From the NCBI GenBank assembly GCA_963773605.1, contig CAVZBT010000006.1, forward strand, positions 502,800-566,799: DNA of 64,000 nt. Reading direction: 5' to 3'. Every line of letters starts with the position of its first letter. Position 1 is the stretch's first letter. Position numbers and translations under genes: made by a program. The notes beneath the pieces are model-generated. The model was given only the letters and a program-made list of their open reading frames with translations. It made no database searches and was not told where the DNA came from. Below, piece after piece: positions 1-8,697 of this stretch. The stretch is from CAVZBT01 sp963773605. GTDB taxonomy: Bacteria > Acidobacteriota > UBA6911.

Positions 1-480
1 ACGGAGATCGAGATCGACATTAAAGAGGATGTCGCCGGCAACCGCCTCACGATCGAGTTGTGCGACAACGGGTGCGGAATGAGCCCGGAGACACTCTCCC
101 GGGCTGCGGATCCTTTCTTTACGACGCACACCACGCGCCGGGTCGGCATGGGGCTGCCGCTGTTCGCCCAGGCTGCCCGCAGCGCCGGCGGCGAGGTTGT
201 GCTGCAATCGCAACCCGGACAGGGAACGCGCGTGCGTGCCGTTTTCGAGCACAGCCACATTGATCGCGCACCCCTGGGCGACATCGAAACAACCCTGATG
301 GTGCTGCTCGCGGGCCACCCGGAGGTCGAGATACGGTTCCGCCACACGGTGGGCAACTCAGGCTATGAGGTCCGCTCGGGCGATCTGCGCGAAGCCGGGA
401 TCGACATGGGCTCGCCGGAGGGTCTCATGGCGCTGCGCAGGGCAATAAGGCAGGGGGAGAGCGCAGTGTCGAGGATCTGA
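1..480 (+). CDS. GHKL-type ATP-binding protein, C-terminal part
   Basis: The reading frame is open from the first base, so the N-terminus lies outside the window. The visible part has the GHKL (histidine-kinase/HSP90-type) ATP-binding signatures: a DNGCGM box near the start and a GMGLPLF glycine box about 25 residues later. A tail of about 60 residues of unknown fold follows. No HisKA dimerisation or receiver domain is visible in the remaining part. Stand-alone GHKL ATPases of this kind often sit directly upstream of the NuoE-like gene in electron-bifurcating hydrogenase operons (family context knowledge). Its position 57 bases before the NuoE-like gene fits that arrangement. A regulatory or assembly role is inferred. 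The family call is firm and the exact role is unknown. Confidence 0.75.
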   Translation, partial: TEIEIDIKEDVAGNRLTIELCDNGCGMSPETLSRAADPFFTTHTTRRVGMGLPLFAQAARSAGGEVVLQSQPGQGTRVRAVFEHSHIDRAPLGDIETTLMVLLAGHPEVEIRFRHTVGNSGYEVRSGDLREAGIDMGSPEGLMALRRAIRQGESAVSRI

Positions 481-537
481 TCCGGGCACAACCGCGGACG
501 CGGTGCATACCCGGCCAGCAAGGACTTGGGGGAAAGC

Positions 538-1026
538 ATGGTCGACGTCACAAGGGTTCGGGAGATCGTCGGTCGTCACGGCGGGAAACGAGAGCACATG
601 ATTGCCGTCCTGCTCGAATGCCAGGACGAGTACGGCTACCTGCCGCGCGAGGTCCTTGAGGAGCTGTCGGTCCAGATCGACACGCCGCTGACCTCGGTGC
701 TGTCGATCGCCACCTTCTTCCGCGCCTTCAGCTTGAAGCCGGTGGGCCGGCACCAGATCCACGTCTGCATGGGAACCGCGTGCAATATCCAGGGCGGGCC
801 CCGTCTGGTCGAGGCGTTCGAGCGCGAGCTGAAAATCAAGAAGGGCGAAACGACGCCCGACATGCAGTTCAGCCTCGACACGGTCAACTGCGTCGGCTGC
901 TGTGGCCTGGCCCCGGTCGTCACCGTCGGACAGGACGTGCACGGGAAGCTGAAGCAGTCCTCGATCTCCAGAGTTTTGAAGAAGTACAGGTCAAAGGAGG
1001 CGCAGGATGCCCAGACTGTCCATTGA
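538..1026 (+). CDS. NuoE/HndA-type [2Fe-2S] thioredoxin-like subunit of NAD-linked hydrogenase
   Basis: A 162-residue protein of the 24 kDa NADH dehydrogenase subunit (NuoE) family. Its thioredoxin-like domain carries four cysteines that bind one [2Fe-2S] cluster: CMGTAC at about residues 77-82 and CVGCC at about 118-122. The N-terminal helical part (residues 1-60) is the usual NuoE helical bundle. ATG 538 is chosen because a purine-rich GGGGGAA lies 5 bases upstream; an in-frame TTG at 526 is less likely. The gene overlaps the next by 20 bases, which implies translational coupling. In HydABC/HndABCD complexes this subunit passes electrons to or from the NuoF-like flavin subunit. Here it is predicted to do so in a hydrogenase with a [NiFe] core. 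Confidence 0.93.
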   Translation: MVDVTRVREIVGRHGGKREHMIAVLLECQDEYGYLPREVLEELSVQIDTPLTSVLSIATFFRAFSLKPVGRHQIHVCMGTACNIQGGPRLVEAFERELKIKKGETTPDMQFSLDTVNCVGCCGLAPVVTVGQDVHGKLKQSSISRVLKKYRSKEAQDAQTVH

Positions 1027-1390
1027 GGACCTCAAGCGGATACGCGACGAGGGGCGGCACGTCCTCACCCTCAGGTCCGGGGAGGCGCGGGCCAGGGTGA
1101 CGGTCCACATGGGTACATGCGGCATTGCGGCCGGGGCGCGGGATGTCATGGGTGCCCTGCTGAAGGCGATCGAAGAGCGGAAGGTCGCCGACGTCATCGT
1201 CACCACGTCCGGTTGTGCCGGGCTGTGCAGCCGCGAGCCGATGGCGACGGTGGCACTGGCCGGCCAGCCGCCGGTAAAGTACACCGACCTCACACCGGAC
1301 CGGATCATCCGCATATTGCAGGAGCACGTGCTCGACGGCAAAATCGTCACCGATTTCGCGCTTGCGAGGGGCTGTGAAACCACCGGGTAG
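1007..1390 (+). CDS. HndB-type (2Fe-2S) ferredoxin-domain protein
   Basis: A 127-residue protein of the small thioredoxin-like [2Fe-2S] ferredoxin family (HndB of the NADP-reducing hydrogenase HndABCD). The cluster ligands are visible as MGTCGIAAGA at about residues 36-45 and SGCAGLCSREP at about 68-78. It starts inside the end of the preceding gene and is followed by the NuoF-like gene after 96 bases. An extra small [2Fe-2S] protein between the NuoE-like and NuoF-like genes is a hallmark of bifurcating hydrogenase operons. It probably acts as an electron relay or docking subunit. The family call is secure, and membership of the complex is inferred from operon order. Confidence 0.88.
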   Translation: MPRLSIEDLKRIRDEGRHVLTLRSGEARARVTVHMGTCGIAAGARDVMGALLKAIEERKVADVIVTTSGCAGLCSREPMATVALAGQPPVKYTDLTPDRIIRILQEHVLDGKIVTDFALARGCETTG

Positions 1391-1486
1391 ACGCACCGGA
1401 TCCGGCGCAGAGATGCAGCGCGTGCAGAGTACTGCGTTCTCGGCGCCTCAGTGGTGAGTACGTTCTTTGCTTGAGGGGATTGAGCG

Positions 1487-3333
1487 ATGGCATGCCGCAC
1501 AAATGTTCTGGTTTGCGCAGGGACCGGATGCGTATCCGGGAACTCCTTTGCGACGGCCCGGGCTCTCGAGGCCGAGGTGAAGAAGCGGGGCCTGGGGAAC
1601 GAAGTCCAGGTGATACGCACCGGCTGCCAGGGCTTCTGCGCCGAGGGCCCCATCGTGATCGTGCAGCCGGACGGGATTTTCTACTGCGGGGTCGCCGCGA
1701 AAGACGTGCCGCACGTGGTCGAAGAGCATTTCCTGAAAGGCCGGCCGGTCAAGAGGCTGATGTATTCCCCGCCGGAGGAGAAAAGCCCCGATCCCGGCAC
1801 TCAAGGAAATCCCCTTCTTCGCCAAGCAGAAGCTGGTCGTGCTGCGCAACCGCGGCGCCATCGACCCGGAGCGCATCGACGACTACATCGCCGTCGACGG
1901 CTACACCGCACTGGTCAAAGGCCTGACTGAGATGACCCCCGAGCAGATCATCCAGGAGATCAAGAAGTCCGGCCTGCGCGGGCGCGGCGGCGGTGGCTTC
2001 CCGACCGGCATCAAGTGGGAGACCTGCCGGCACGCCGCAAAGCAGCGCGACGTGGAGCCCGTCGTCGTCTGCAACGCGGACGAGGGGGACCCCGGGGCCT
2101 TCATGGACCGCAGCATCATCGAGAGCGATCCGCACGCCGTGCTCGAAGGGATGATCATCGGGGCGCGGGCGATCGGCTGCAAGGAGGGCTTCGTCTACAT
2201 CCGGCACGAGTACCCGATCGCGCGCGAACGCCTGCTGAAGGCGATCGAGCAGGCGCGCGAGTACGGCCTGCTCGGCAAGGACATCCTCGGCACCGGGATG
2301 GATTTCGACATCGAGATCGTCCAGGGCGCGGGCGCGTTCGTCTGCGGCGAATCGACCGCCCTCATGGCCTCGCTCGAGGGGAAGGTCGGCGAGCCGCGCG
2401 CCAAGTACATCCACACGGTGGAGTACGGCTACAAGAACCGGCCGACCAACCTGAACAACGTCGAGACCTGGGCCAACGTGCCGCTGATCATCAACCGCGG
2501 CGCCGAGTGGTTCGCGTCGATGGGCACCGGCGAGGTCAGCGAGAATCCCTGGAACGGCAGCAGCGGCACCAAGGTCTTTTCCATGGTGGGCAAGGTCAAC
2601 AACACCGGCCTGATCGAGGTGCCGATGGGGCTGACCCTGCGGGAGATCGTTTTCGACATCGGCGGCGGCATCGCCGGACGGCGGCAAGTTCAAGGCGGTT
2701 CAGACCGGCGGGCCTTCCGGCGGCTGCCTGCCCGGAGGACCTGCTGGACATGCCGGTCGATTTCGACAGCCTGACCGAGGCGGGCTCGATGATGGGGTCC
2801 GGCGGCATGATCGTCATGGACGACCAGACCTGCATGGTCGACGTGGCGCGCTACTTCATCGCGTTCCTGACGGAGGAGTCGTGCGGCAAGTGCGTGCCGT
2901 GCCGGGAGGGGCTGCGCACTTCGCTCGACGCCCTGAGCCGCATCACCGAGGGCAAAGGCAAGCCCGAGGACGTCGAACTGCTGCACGAGATCGGCGACGT
3001 GATGCAGGACTGCTGCCTCTGCGCGCTGGGCACGTCGGCCCCGAACCCGGTGCTGTCGACCCTGCGCTACTTCAAGGAAGAGTACGACGCCCACATCAAG
3101 AACCACGTCTGCCCGGCGGGCGTCTGCAAGGACCTGATCGAGTTCAGGATCGATCGCGGAAAAGTGCGACGGCTGCCACGCCTGCGTGAAAGGCTGCTCC
3201 GTCGCACGCCATCGCGGGCGAGGTCAAGGAGAAGCACTCCATCGACAAGGACAAGTGCATCAAGTGCGGCGCCTGCGTCGAGGCGTGCAAGCGTGACGCG
3301 ATCCTGAAGGTCCCGAGGAGCTGTGCGGCATGA
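1487..3333 (+). CDS. NuoF/HydB-type NADH- and FMN-binding subunit (reading frame interrupted)
   Basis: When the frames are joined this is a protein of about 614 residues. Domains in order: an N-terminal thioredoxin-like [2Fe-2S] domain (CAGTGCVSGN; GCQGFCAEGP), the NuoF flavin/NADH domain (GRGGGGFPTG, NADEGDPGAF), the SLBB region, the NuoF C-terminal [4Fe-4S] motif (SCGKCVPCREG), and two C-terminal ferredoxin [4Fe-4S] motifs (KCDGCHACVKGC; KCIKCGACVEAC). Five single-base insertions break the frame, near 1790, 2681, 2734, 3160 and 3207. The total length agrees exactly with five added bases. The TGA at 3331 overlaps the next ATG (ATGA). In HydABC the FMN of this subunit is the proposed bifurcation site. 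The frame breaks look like sequence errors, since every domain is complete. Confidence 0.88.
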
Positions 3334-5090
3334 AGACCATCAAAGTCAAAATCAACGGAATCGAGACCGAGGCTGAGGACCGGACCCCGATCCTGACCAT
3401 CGCCGAGAAGCTCGGGATCAAAATCCCGACGCTCTGCCACCACCCGATCCTGGAACCGTACGGCGTGTGCCGCGTCTGCACCGTGGAGGTCCGCTCGGGC
3501 AAGCGCGTCCGCATGGTGACGGCCTGCAATTACCCGGCGACGAACGGAATCGAGGTCCTGACCGATTCCGAGCGGGTCCGGCGCGACCGGAAGATGATCA
3601 TCGAGTGGCTGATGTCGCGCTGCGGGCACGTGCCGGTCCTCGAAGATCTGGCGGCCGAATACGGCATCACCGAGCCGCGGTTCGGCCGCGGCGACGACGA
3701 CTGCATCCTGTGCGGGCTGTGCGTGCGGGTCTGCTCCGGATGTCGTCGGCGCCAACGTGCTCGGCTTCTTCAACCGCGGCACGACGCGCGAGGTTTCGAC
3801 CGCCTACGGCGAAACTTCGGAGAAGTGCATCGCCTGCGGGTCCTGCGCCCACGTCTGCCCGACCGGCGCGATCCAGATCGAGAACGACGAGGCGCTGGTC
3901 CGCGCAGGCGCTGCCGCTGGGCCCGCTGACGCCCGATCGGCATCCCCTTCATGCAGGCGGTGCCGCACCAGCCGGTCATCGACCGCGACTCCTGCATCCA
4001 CTTCAAGACCGGCGAGTGCAAGGTCTGCGAAAAGGTCTGCGAAGCGAAGGCCGATCGACCACGACGCAGCAGGACCGGATCGAGGAAATCGAGGTCGGCG
4101 CCGTGATCCTGGCCACCGGCTTCCAGTAGCTTCGACGCCGAGAAGATCCCCGAGTACGGCTACGGCAAATTCAAGAACGTCCTGACCGGCATGGAGTTCG
4201 AGAAGATGAACAGCGCCTCGGGTCCGACCGGCGGCCAGATCCTGATGGCCGACGGCAGCGAGCCGAAGTCGGTCGGCATCATCCACTGCGTCGGCAGCCG
4301 CGACGCAGCGCCACAACAAGTACTGCTCGCGCGTCTGCTGCATGTACGCGCTGAAGTTCGCCCACCTGATCAAGGAGAAGACCGAGCGCCGAGGTCTACA
4401 ACTTCTACATCGACATGCGCTGCTTCGGCAAGGGCTACGAGGAGTTCTATCACCGCCTGCTCGAGGAGGAGGTGCGCTTCATCCGCGGCCGGGCCGCGTC
4501 GGTCACGCGACTTCCCGCTGAACGAACAGCGAGAGCGGGCAAGCTGATCATCCGCGTCGAGGACACGCTGCATCGGCCAGGTCCGCCGCATCCCGGTCGA
4601 CATGGTCGTGCTGGCCACCGGCCTCGAAGCCGCGGACGGACGCGGCGGAGCTCGGCGCGCACGTTCCACATCAGCTGCGGCGGCGGCTTCTTCATCGAGC
4701 GGCACCCGAAGCTGGCGCCGGTCTCGACGCCGACCGACGGCATCTTCATCGCCGGCGCGTGCCAGGGGCCGAAGGACATCCCCGACACGGTCGCGCAGGC
4801 CTCGGCGGCCGCGTCGCAGGTGCAGTCGCTGATGGCGCAAGGGCGAGATCGAGGTCGAGTCCGCGACCAGCATCGTCGATGCGGAGAAGTGCGCGGGCTG
4901 CCGGATCTGCAACACGCTCTGCTCGCTCTCGGCGATCAGCTTCGACGAGGAGAAGAAGGTCTCGGTCATCAACGACGTGCTCTGCAAGGGGTGCGGCACC
5001 TGCGCCGCGGCGTGCCCGAGCGCCGCCATCATCGCCCGGCACTTCACCGACGAGCAGCTGTTCGCCGAGATCGAAGGAGCTGCTGTATGA
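3330..5090 (+). CDS. Fused NuoG-N-terminal / HdrA-like iron-sulfur subunit (reading frame interrupted)
   Basis: About 582 residues after removing some 15 single-base insertions (for example near 3733, 4051, 4129, 4386, 4532, 4840). The N-terminus is NuoG-like: a [2Fe-2S] domain (GVCRVCTVEV, TACNYP), a histidine/cysteine cluster region (SRCGHVP), and two [4Fe-4S] motifs (CILCGLCVRVC; CIACGSCAHVC). It continues into the middle and C-terminal parts of HdrA: CKVCEKVC, LTGMEFEKMNSASGPTGG, YCSRVCCMYALKFAHL, IAGACQGPKDIPDTVAQAS, then two further [4Fe-4S] motifs (CAGCRICNTLC; CKGCGTCAAAC). I do not see the GxGxxG FAD-binding segment that normally opens HdrA. It overlaps MvhD by ATGA. It is probably the wiring subunit between the NADH module and the [NiFe] module. 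Confidence 0.82.
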
Positions 5091-5536
5091 CGTTCGAGCC
5101 TAAGATCGTCGGCATTCTCTGCAACTGGTGCTCGTACACCGGCGCGGACCTGGCCGGCACGGCGCGCATCAAGTACGCGCCGAACGTGCGCGTGATGCGG
5201 GTCATGTGCTCCGGCCGCGTCGATCCGACCTTCGTCCTCAAGGCGTTCGCCGACGGCGCGGACGGCGTGCTGGTCGCCGGCTGCCACCCCGGCGACTGCC
5301 ACTACATCGACGGCAACTACAAGACCCTCCGGCGCATGGCGCTGCTCAAGAAGCTGCTCGCGGACTACGGCATCGAGCCGGAACGCTTCCGGCTGGAGTG
5401 GGTGTCGGCCTCGGAGGGCGACCGCTGGGCCGAGGTCGTCAACGAGATCACCGAAGACGTGCGGAAGCTGGGGCCGGCGAAGTTCAAGACGAACGCAGAA
5501 GAAACGCGCCGCATCCGGCCGCCTAACGCAGCGTGA
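5087..5536 (+). CDS. mvhD: MvhD-type hydrogenase iron-sulfur (delta) subunit
   Basis: An intact 149-residue protein matching the MvhD family (F420-non-reducing hydrogenase iron-sulfur subunit). It contains the family cysteines GILCNWCSYTGADLAG at the N-terminus, VMCSGRVDP near residue 45 and GCHPGDCHY near residue 65, which bind a [2Fe-2S] cluster. In methanogens MvhD bridges HdrA and the MvhAG hydrogenase, and the order HdrA-like, MvhD, MvhG, MvhA is kept here. ATG 5087 overlaps the TGA of the HdrA-like gene. It is one of only a few genes in this operon with no frame break. Name and role are well supported by sequence and position. Confidence 0.93.
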   Translation: MTFEPKIVGILCNWCSYTGADLAGTARIKYAPNVRVMRVMCSGRVDPTFVLKAFADGADGVLVAGCHPGDCHYIDGNYKTLRRMALLKKLLADYGIEPERFRLEWVSASEGDRWAEVVNEITEDVRKLGPAKFKTNAEETRRIRPPNAA

Positions 5537-5573
5537 GGCCAGCAGACTGCGACTCGATATTCGGAGGAACGCG

Positions 5574-6538
5574 ATGGCGAAACTGAAGCTGGCATCCTAC
5601 TGGGCGGCCGCCTGCGGGGGATGCGACGTCGCCATCCTCGATCTGCACGAGAAGATCCTGGACCTCGCCGCGGCGGCGGACATCGTCTTCTGGCCGATCG
5701 CGCTCGGATTTCAAGTACGAGGACGTCGAGGCGATGCCGGACGGCCACATCGACGTGACGCTGTTCCACGGCGCCGTCCGCAACTCCGAGAACGAGCACC
5801 TGGCCAAGCTGCTGCGCGCGAAGTCCAAGGTGCTGGTCGCCTTCGGGACCTGCGCGCACATCGGCGGCATCCCGGGGCTCGCCAATCTCTTCGACCAAGA
5901 AGTCAGATCTTCCAGCGCGTCTACCACGACTCGCCCTCCACGGTGAACCCCGACGGCGTGGAGCCGCAGCCGCGGACCAAGGTGCCGGAAGGCGAGCTCA
6001 CGCTCCCCGAGTTCTACGACACGGTGCGGACGCTCGACCAGGTCGTCGACGTCGACTACTACGTGCCCGGCTGCCCGCCGACCCCGAAGCAGATCTGGAA
6101 GGTCGTGCGAGGCGATCGTCGACGCGGCAAGCTGCCGCCCAAGGGCTCGGTGATCGGCGCCTCGGAAAAGACCCAGTGCGACGAGTGCACGCGGAAGAAG
6201 AAGCGAGAAGAAGATCACGGCCTTCAAGCGCATCGCCACCGCGCAGCCCGATCCGGACACCTGCTTTCTCGAGCAGGGCTTCCTCTGCCTGGGCCCGGTG
6301 ACGCGCGGCGGCTGCGACACGCGCTGCCAGCAGTCGGGCGTCGGCCTGCCGCGGCTGCTACGGCCCGCCGCCGGGCGTGCTCGACCAGGGGGCCAAGGCG
6401 ATCTCGGCCATCGCGTCCGTCATCGAGGCCAAGGACGAGGCCGAGGTGGAACGTATCATCGCAGGCATCCCCGATCCGCTCCGCAGCTTCAATCGGTTCG
6501 GCATCCCGGGATCCCTGCTGGGGAGGAAAGCACTATGA
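5574..6538 (+). CDS. mvhG: MvhG-type [NiFe] hydrogenase small subunit (reading frame interrupted)
   Basis: About 320 residues once the frames are joined. Start ATG 5574 follows TCGGAGGAACGCG, a good ribosome binding site. Proximal-cluster ligands are visible: AACGGCDVAILD at about residues 13-24, FGTCAHIGG, and VPGCPPTP. Further cysteines (TQCDECTRK; GGCDTRC) belong to the C-terminal ferredoxin-like part of group 3 small subunits. Frame breaks lie near 5708, 5890, 5896, 6203 and 6330, with an insertion/deletion pair near 6110-6125; the net count fits the gene length. TGA 6536 overlaps the ATG of the large subunit. The protein carries electrons from the NiFe site to the MvhD/HdrA-like side. 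Confidence 0.88.
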
Positions 6539-8005
6539 AGCGCATTTCGATCGACCCCATCACGCGGCTGGAAGGGCACGGCAAGATCGAGATCTTCCTG
6601 GCCGACGACGGCAGCGTCGCCAACTGCTACTTCCAGGTCCCCGAGCTGCGCGGCTTCGAGAAGTTCGTCGAGGGCATGCCGGTCGAGGAGGTCCCGCGCG
6701 TGGTGTCGCGCATCTGCGGCGTCTGACCGGCCGCACACCACCTGGCCTCGGGTAAGGCCGTAGACGCGGTCTACAAGGTCGATCCGCCGCCGACGGCGAA
6801 GAAGCTGCGCGAGCTCTACTACAGCGCGCACTTCGTCCACAGCCACATCGCGCACTTCTACGCGCTCGCCGCCCCCGACTTCGTCGTCGGGCCCGGACGC
6901 CGATCCGGCGAAACGCAACATCCTCGGCGATCGTCGAGAAGGTCGGGCATCCCGGTCGGCGGGCGAGGTGCTCAAGCACCGCGCCATCGCGCAGGACATC
7001 CAGATCATGGTCGGCGGCCGCTCGACCCACCCGGTGTGGACGCTGCCGGGCGGCGTCTCCAAGGGCATCACCGAGGACGCAGCGCAAGGAGATCGTCGAG
7101 AAGGCGAAGTCCTGCGTCGAGTTCGCCAAGTTCTCGCTGAAGCTCTTCGACGACGTGGTGCTGAAGAACAAGGCCTACCTCGACCTCATCCTCTCGGACG
7201 TCTACGAGCTCGACACGTACTGGATCGGCACGGTCGACGACGAAGAACCGCGTGAACTTCTACCACGGCGATCACCGCGTCGTGGATCAGAACGGCAAGG
7301 AGGTCTTCCGGTACAAGGACCACGAGTACCTCGACTACATCTCCGAGCACGTCGAGAAGTACAGCTATCTGAAGTTCCCCTACCTGAAGAAGATCGGCTG
7401 GAAGGGGTTCGTGGACGGCCGGGACTCGGGCGTCTACCAGGCGACGCCGCTCTCGCGGCTCAACGCGGCCGACGGCATGGCGACGCCGCTGGCGCAGGCC
7501 GAGTACGAGAAGATGTACCAGACGCTCGGCGGCAAGCCGGTGAAGAAGCTCCTGGCCACGCACTGGGCGCGGCTCATCGAGCTGCTGTACGCGGCCGAGC
7601 GGCTGCTCGAGCTGGCGCAGGACCCGCGAGGTCGCCTCACCCGACATTCCGCACGCCTGCCGACGGCGATGCCGGAGGAGGGCGTCGGGATCGTCGAGGC
7701 GCCGCGCGGCATCCTGACCCACCACTACAAGACCGACGCGGAACGGGCTGGTCACCGAAGCCAACCTCATCGTCGGCACGACCAACAACCACGCGCCGAT
7801 CTCGATGGCCATCAAGCAGGCCGCGCAGAAGCTCATCCAGCCGGGCAAGGAGGTCGGGCAGGGCCTGCTGAACATGGTGGAGATGGCCTTCCGGCTCTAC
7901 GACCCGTGCTTCTCGTGCGCGACGCACTCGCTGCCGGGCGAGATGCCGCTCGTCGTGGAGGTCCACGCCGCCGACGGCACCGTGGTCCACCGCGCCTCGC
8001 GGTAG
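6535..8005 (+). CDS. mvhA: MvhA-type [NiFe] hydrogenase large subunit with in-frame TGA at a Ni-ligand codon (interrupted)
   Basis: About 488 residues after repair. The N-terminus reads MKRISIDPITRLEGHGK. The L1 metal motif is RICGV-stop-PAAHH: codon 64 (6724-6726) is TGA exactly where the family has the second nickel-ligand cysteine. The C-terminal L2 motif DPCFSCATH is intact, so the family assignment (group 3c-like) is firm. About seven net single-base insertions break the frame (near 6896, 6933, 6960, 6974, 7083, 7245, 7743), and the segment around 7626-7660 is too garbled to reconstruct. The protein ends close after L2 in VVHRASR without a long tail. The NiFe site converts H2 to protons and electrons. 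The TGA could be a sequence error, a real stop, or selenocysteine. Confidence 0.88.
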
Positions 8006-8047
8006 CATCTGGGCGTCCGGCGGCGCTCCGCAAGCAGCGGAATAACG

Positions 8048-8106
8048 AAGCCGGAAGTCAGGAGCCGGAACCGAGGAACGGCTTCCGACTTCCGGCTTCC
8101 GGCTTT
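8048..8106 (+). terminator. Inverted repeat after the hydrogenase large subunit
   Basis: AAGCCGGAAGTC (8048-8059) is repeated as its exact reverse complement GACTTCCGGCTT (8087-8098), about 40 bases after the mvhA stop. A short T-run (CTTTTAG) follows at 8103. It resembles an intrinsic terminator or processing hairpin separating the hydrogenase operon from the maturation protease. The 27-base loop and weak T-tract make this uncertain. Confidence 0.5.
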
Positions 8107-8149
8107 TAGCGCGAACAAAATTCACGTTACACAGCACATAACTGCCGAT

Positions 8150-8158
8150 TGCTATAGA
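8150..8158 (+). promoter_or_regulatory. Candidate extended -10 promoter before the maturation protease
   Basis: TGCTATAGA fits an extended -10 element (TGn plus TATAGA) and lies only 4 bases before ATG 8163. If real, the transcript would be leaderless. I see no clear -35 element. Confidence 0.35.
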
Positions 8159-8162
8159 CCCT

Positions 8163-8645
8163 ATGCGAACGCGGGTGATTGGGCTGGGCAACAGCTTGCT
8201 GTCCGACGACGGAGTCGGGATCTATGCGGCCCGGGAAGTGGCGCGCCGGCTCCACGAGGCCGGGCACGCCGATTCGGCGGATGTCGCCGAATCGGAAGTG
8301 GCGGGCTTGGCCCTGATCGAACTCATGGCCGGGTGGGACCGGGTCGTGCTCGTCGACTCCATCCTTTTCGACGGGGTCGAACCGGGCACGGTGCTGCAGC
8401 TCGCGCCGGAGGACCTTCACACCTCTCTCCGGTTGCGCTCCGTCCACGATATCGACCTCCCCACCGCTCTCGAACTCGGCCGTCGCCTCGGCCTCGGCAT
8501 GCCGTCAGACGTCGTGATCTTCGGCATCCAGGTCCAGGACCCGTACACGCTGGGCGAAACGCTCACGGAACCGGCGGCCGCCGGGATGCGCGCGGCGTCG
8601 GACCGGATCGTCCACGCGATAACTTCTTTGCCGCCGCCCTTGTAG
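8163..8645 (+). CDS. Hydrogenase maturation protease (HyaD/HycI, peptidase M52 family)
   Basis: An intact 160-residue protein. It has the family GLGN motif at residues 6-9 followed by SDDGVG, and the conserved SVHDIDL segment near residue 98 whose histidine and aspartate belong to the nickel-sensing and catalytic region. These endopeptidases remove the C-terminal tail of the [NiFe] large subunit after nickel insertion. Placement after mvhA supports that partner. The visible MvhA sequence ends soon after DPCFSCATH, so whether it has a cleavable tail should be checked. It is set off from the operon by a hairpin and a possible own promoter. No other hyp genes are in the window. Confidence 0.92.
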   Translation: MRTRVIGLGNSLLSDDGVGIYAAREVARRLHEAGHADSADVAESEVAGLALIELMAGWDRVVLVDSILFDGVEPGTVLQLAPEDLHTSLRLRSVHDIDLPTALELGRRLGLGMPSDVVIFGIQVQDPYTLGETLTEPAAAGMRAASDRIVHAITSLPPPL

Positions 8646-8697
8646 TTGCATACCGGAAAAGTAAGAATTGATTCGGACATCTCGGAGGGTTCGTAGG

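Noticed and set aside
6724..6780. A SECIS element supporting selenocysteine at the mvhA TGA
   Set aside because: The only stem after TGA is short, starts immediately and has a loop without the expected GGU-type sequence. The surrounding region is error-rich, so I do not call a selenoprotein.
1780..8000. Programmed ribosomal frameshifting in the hydrogenase genes
   Set aside because: There are more than 30 shifts at unrelated sequences, always by one extra base, and similar shifts in unrelated genes elsewhere. No slippery-site pattern is shared.
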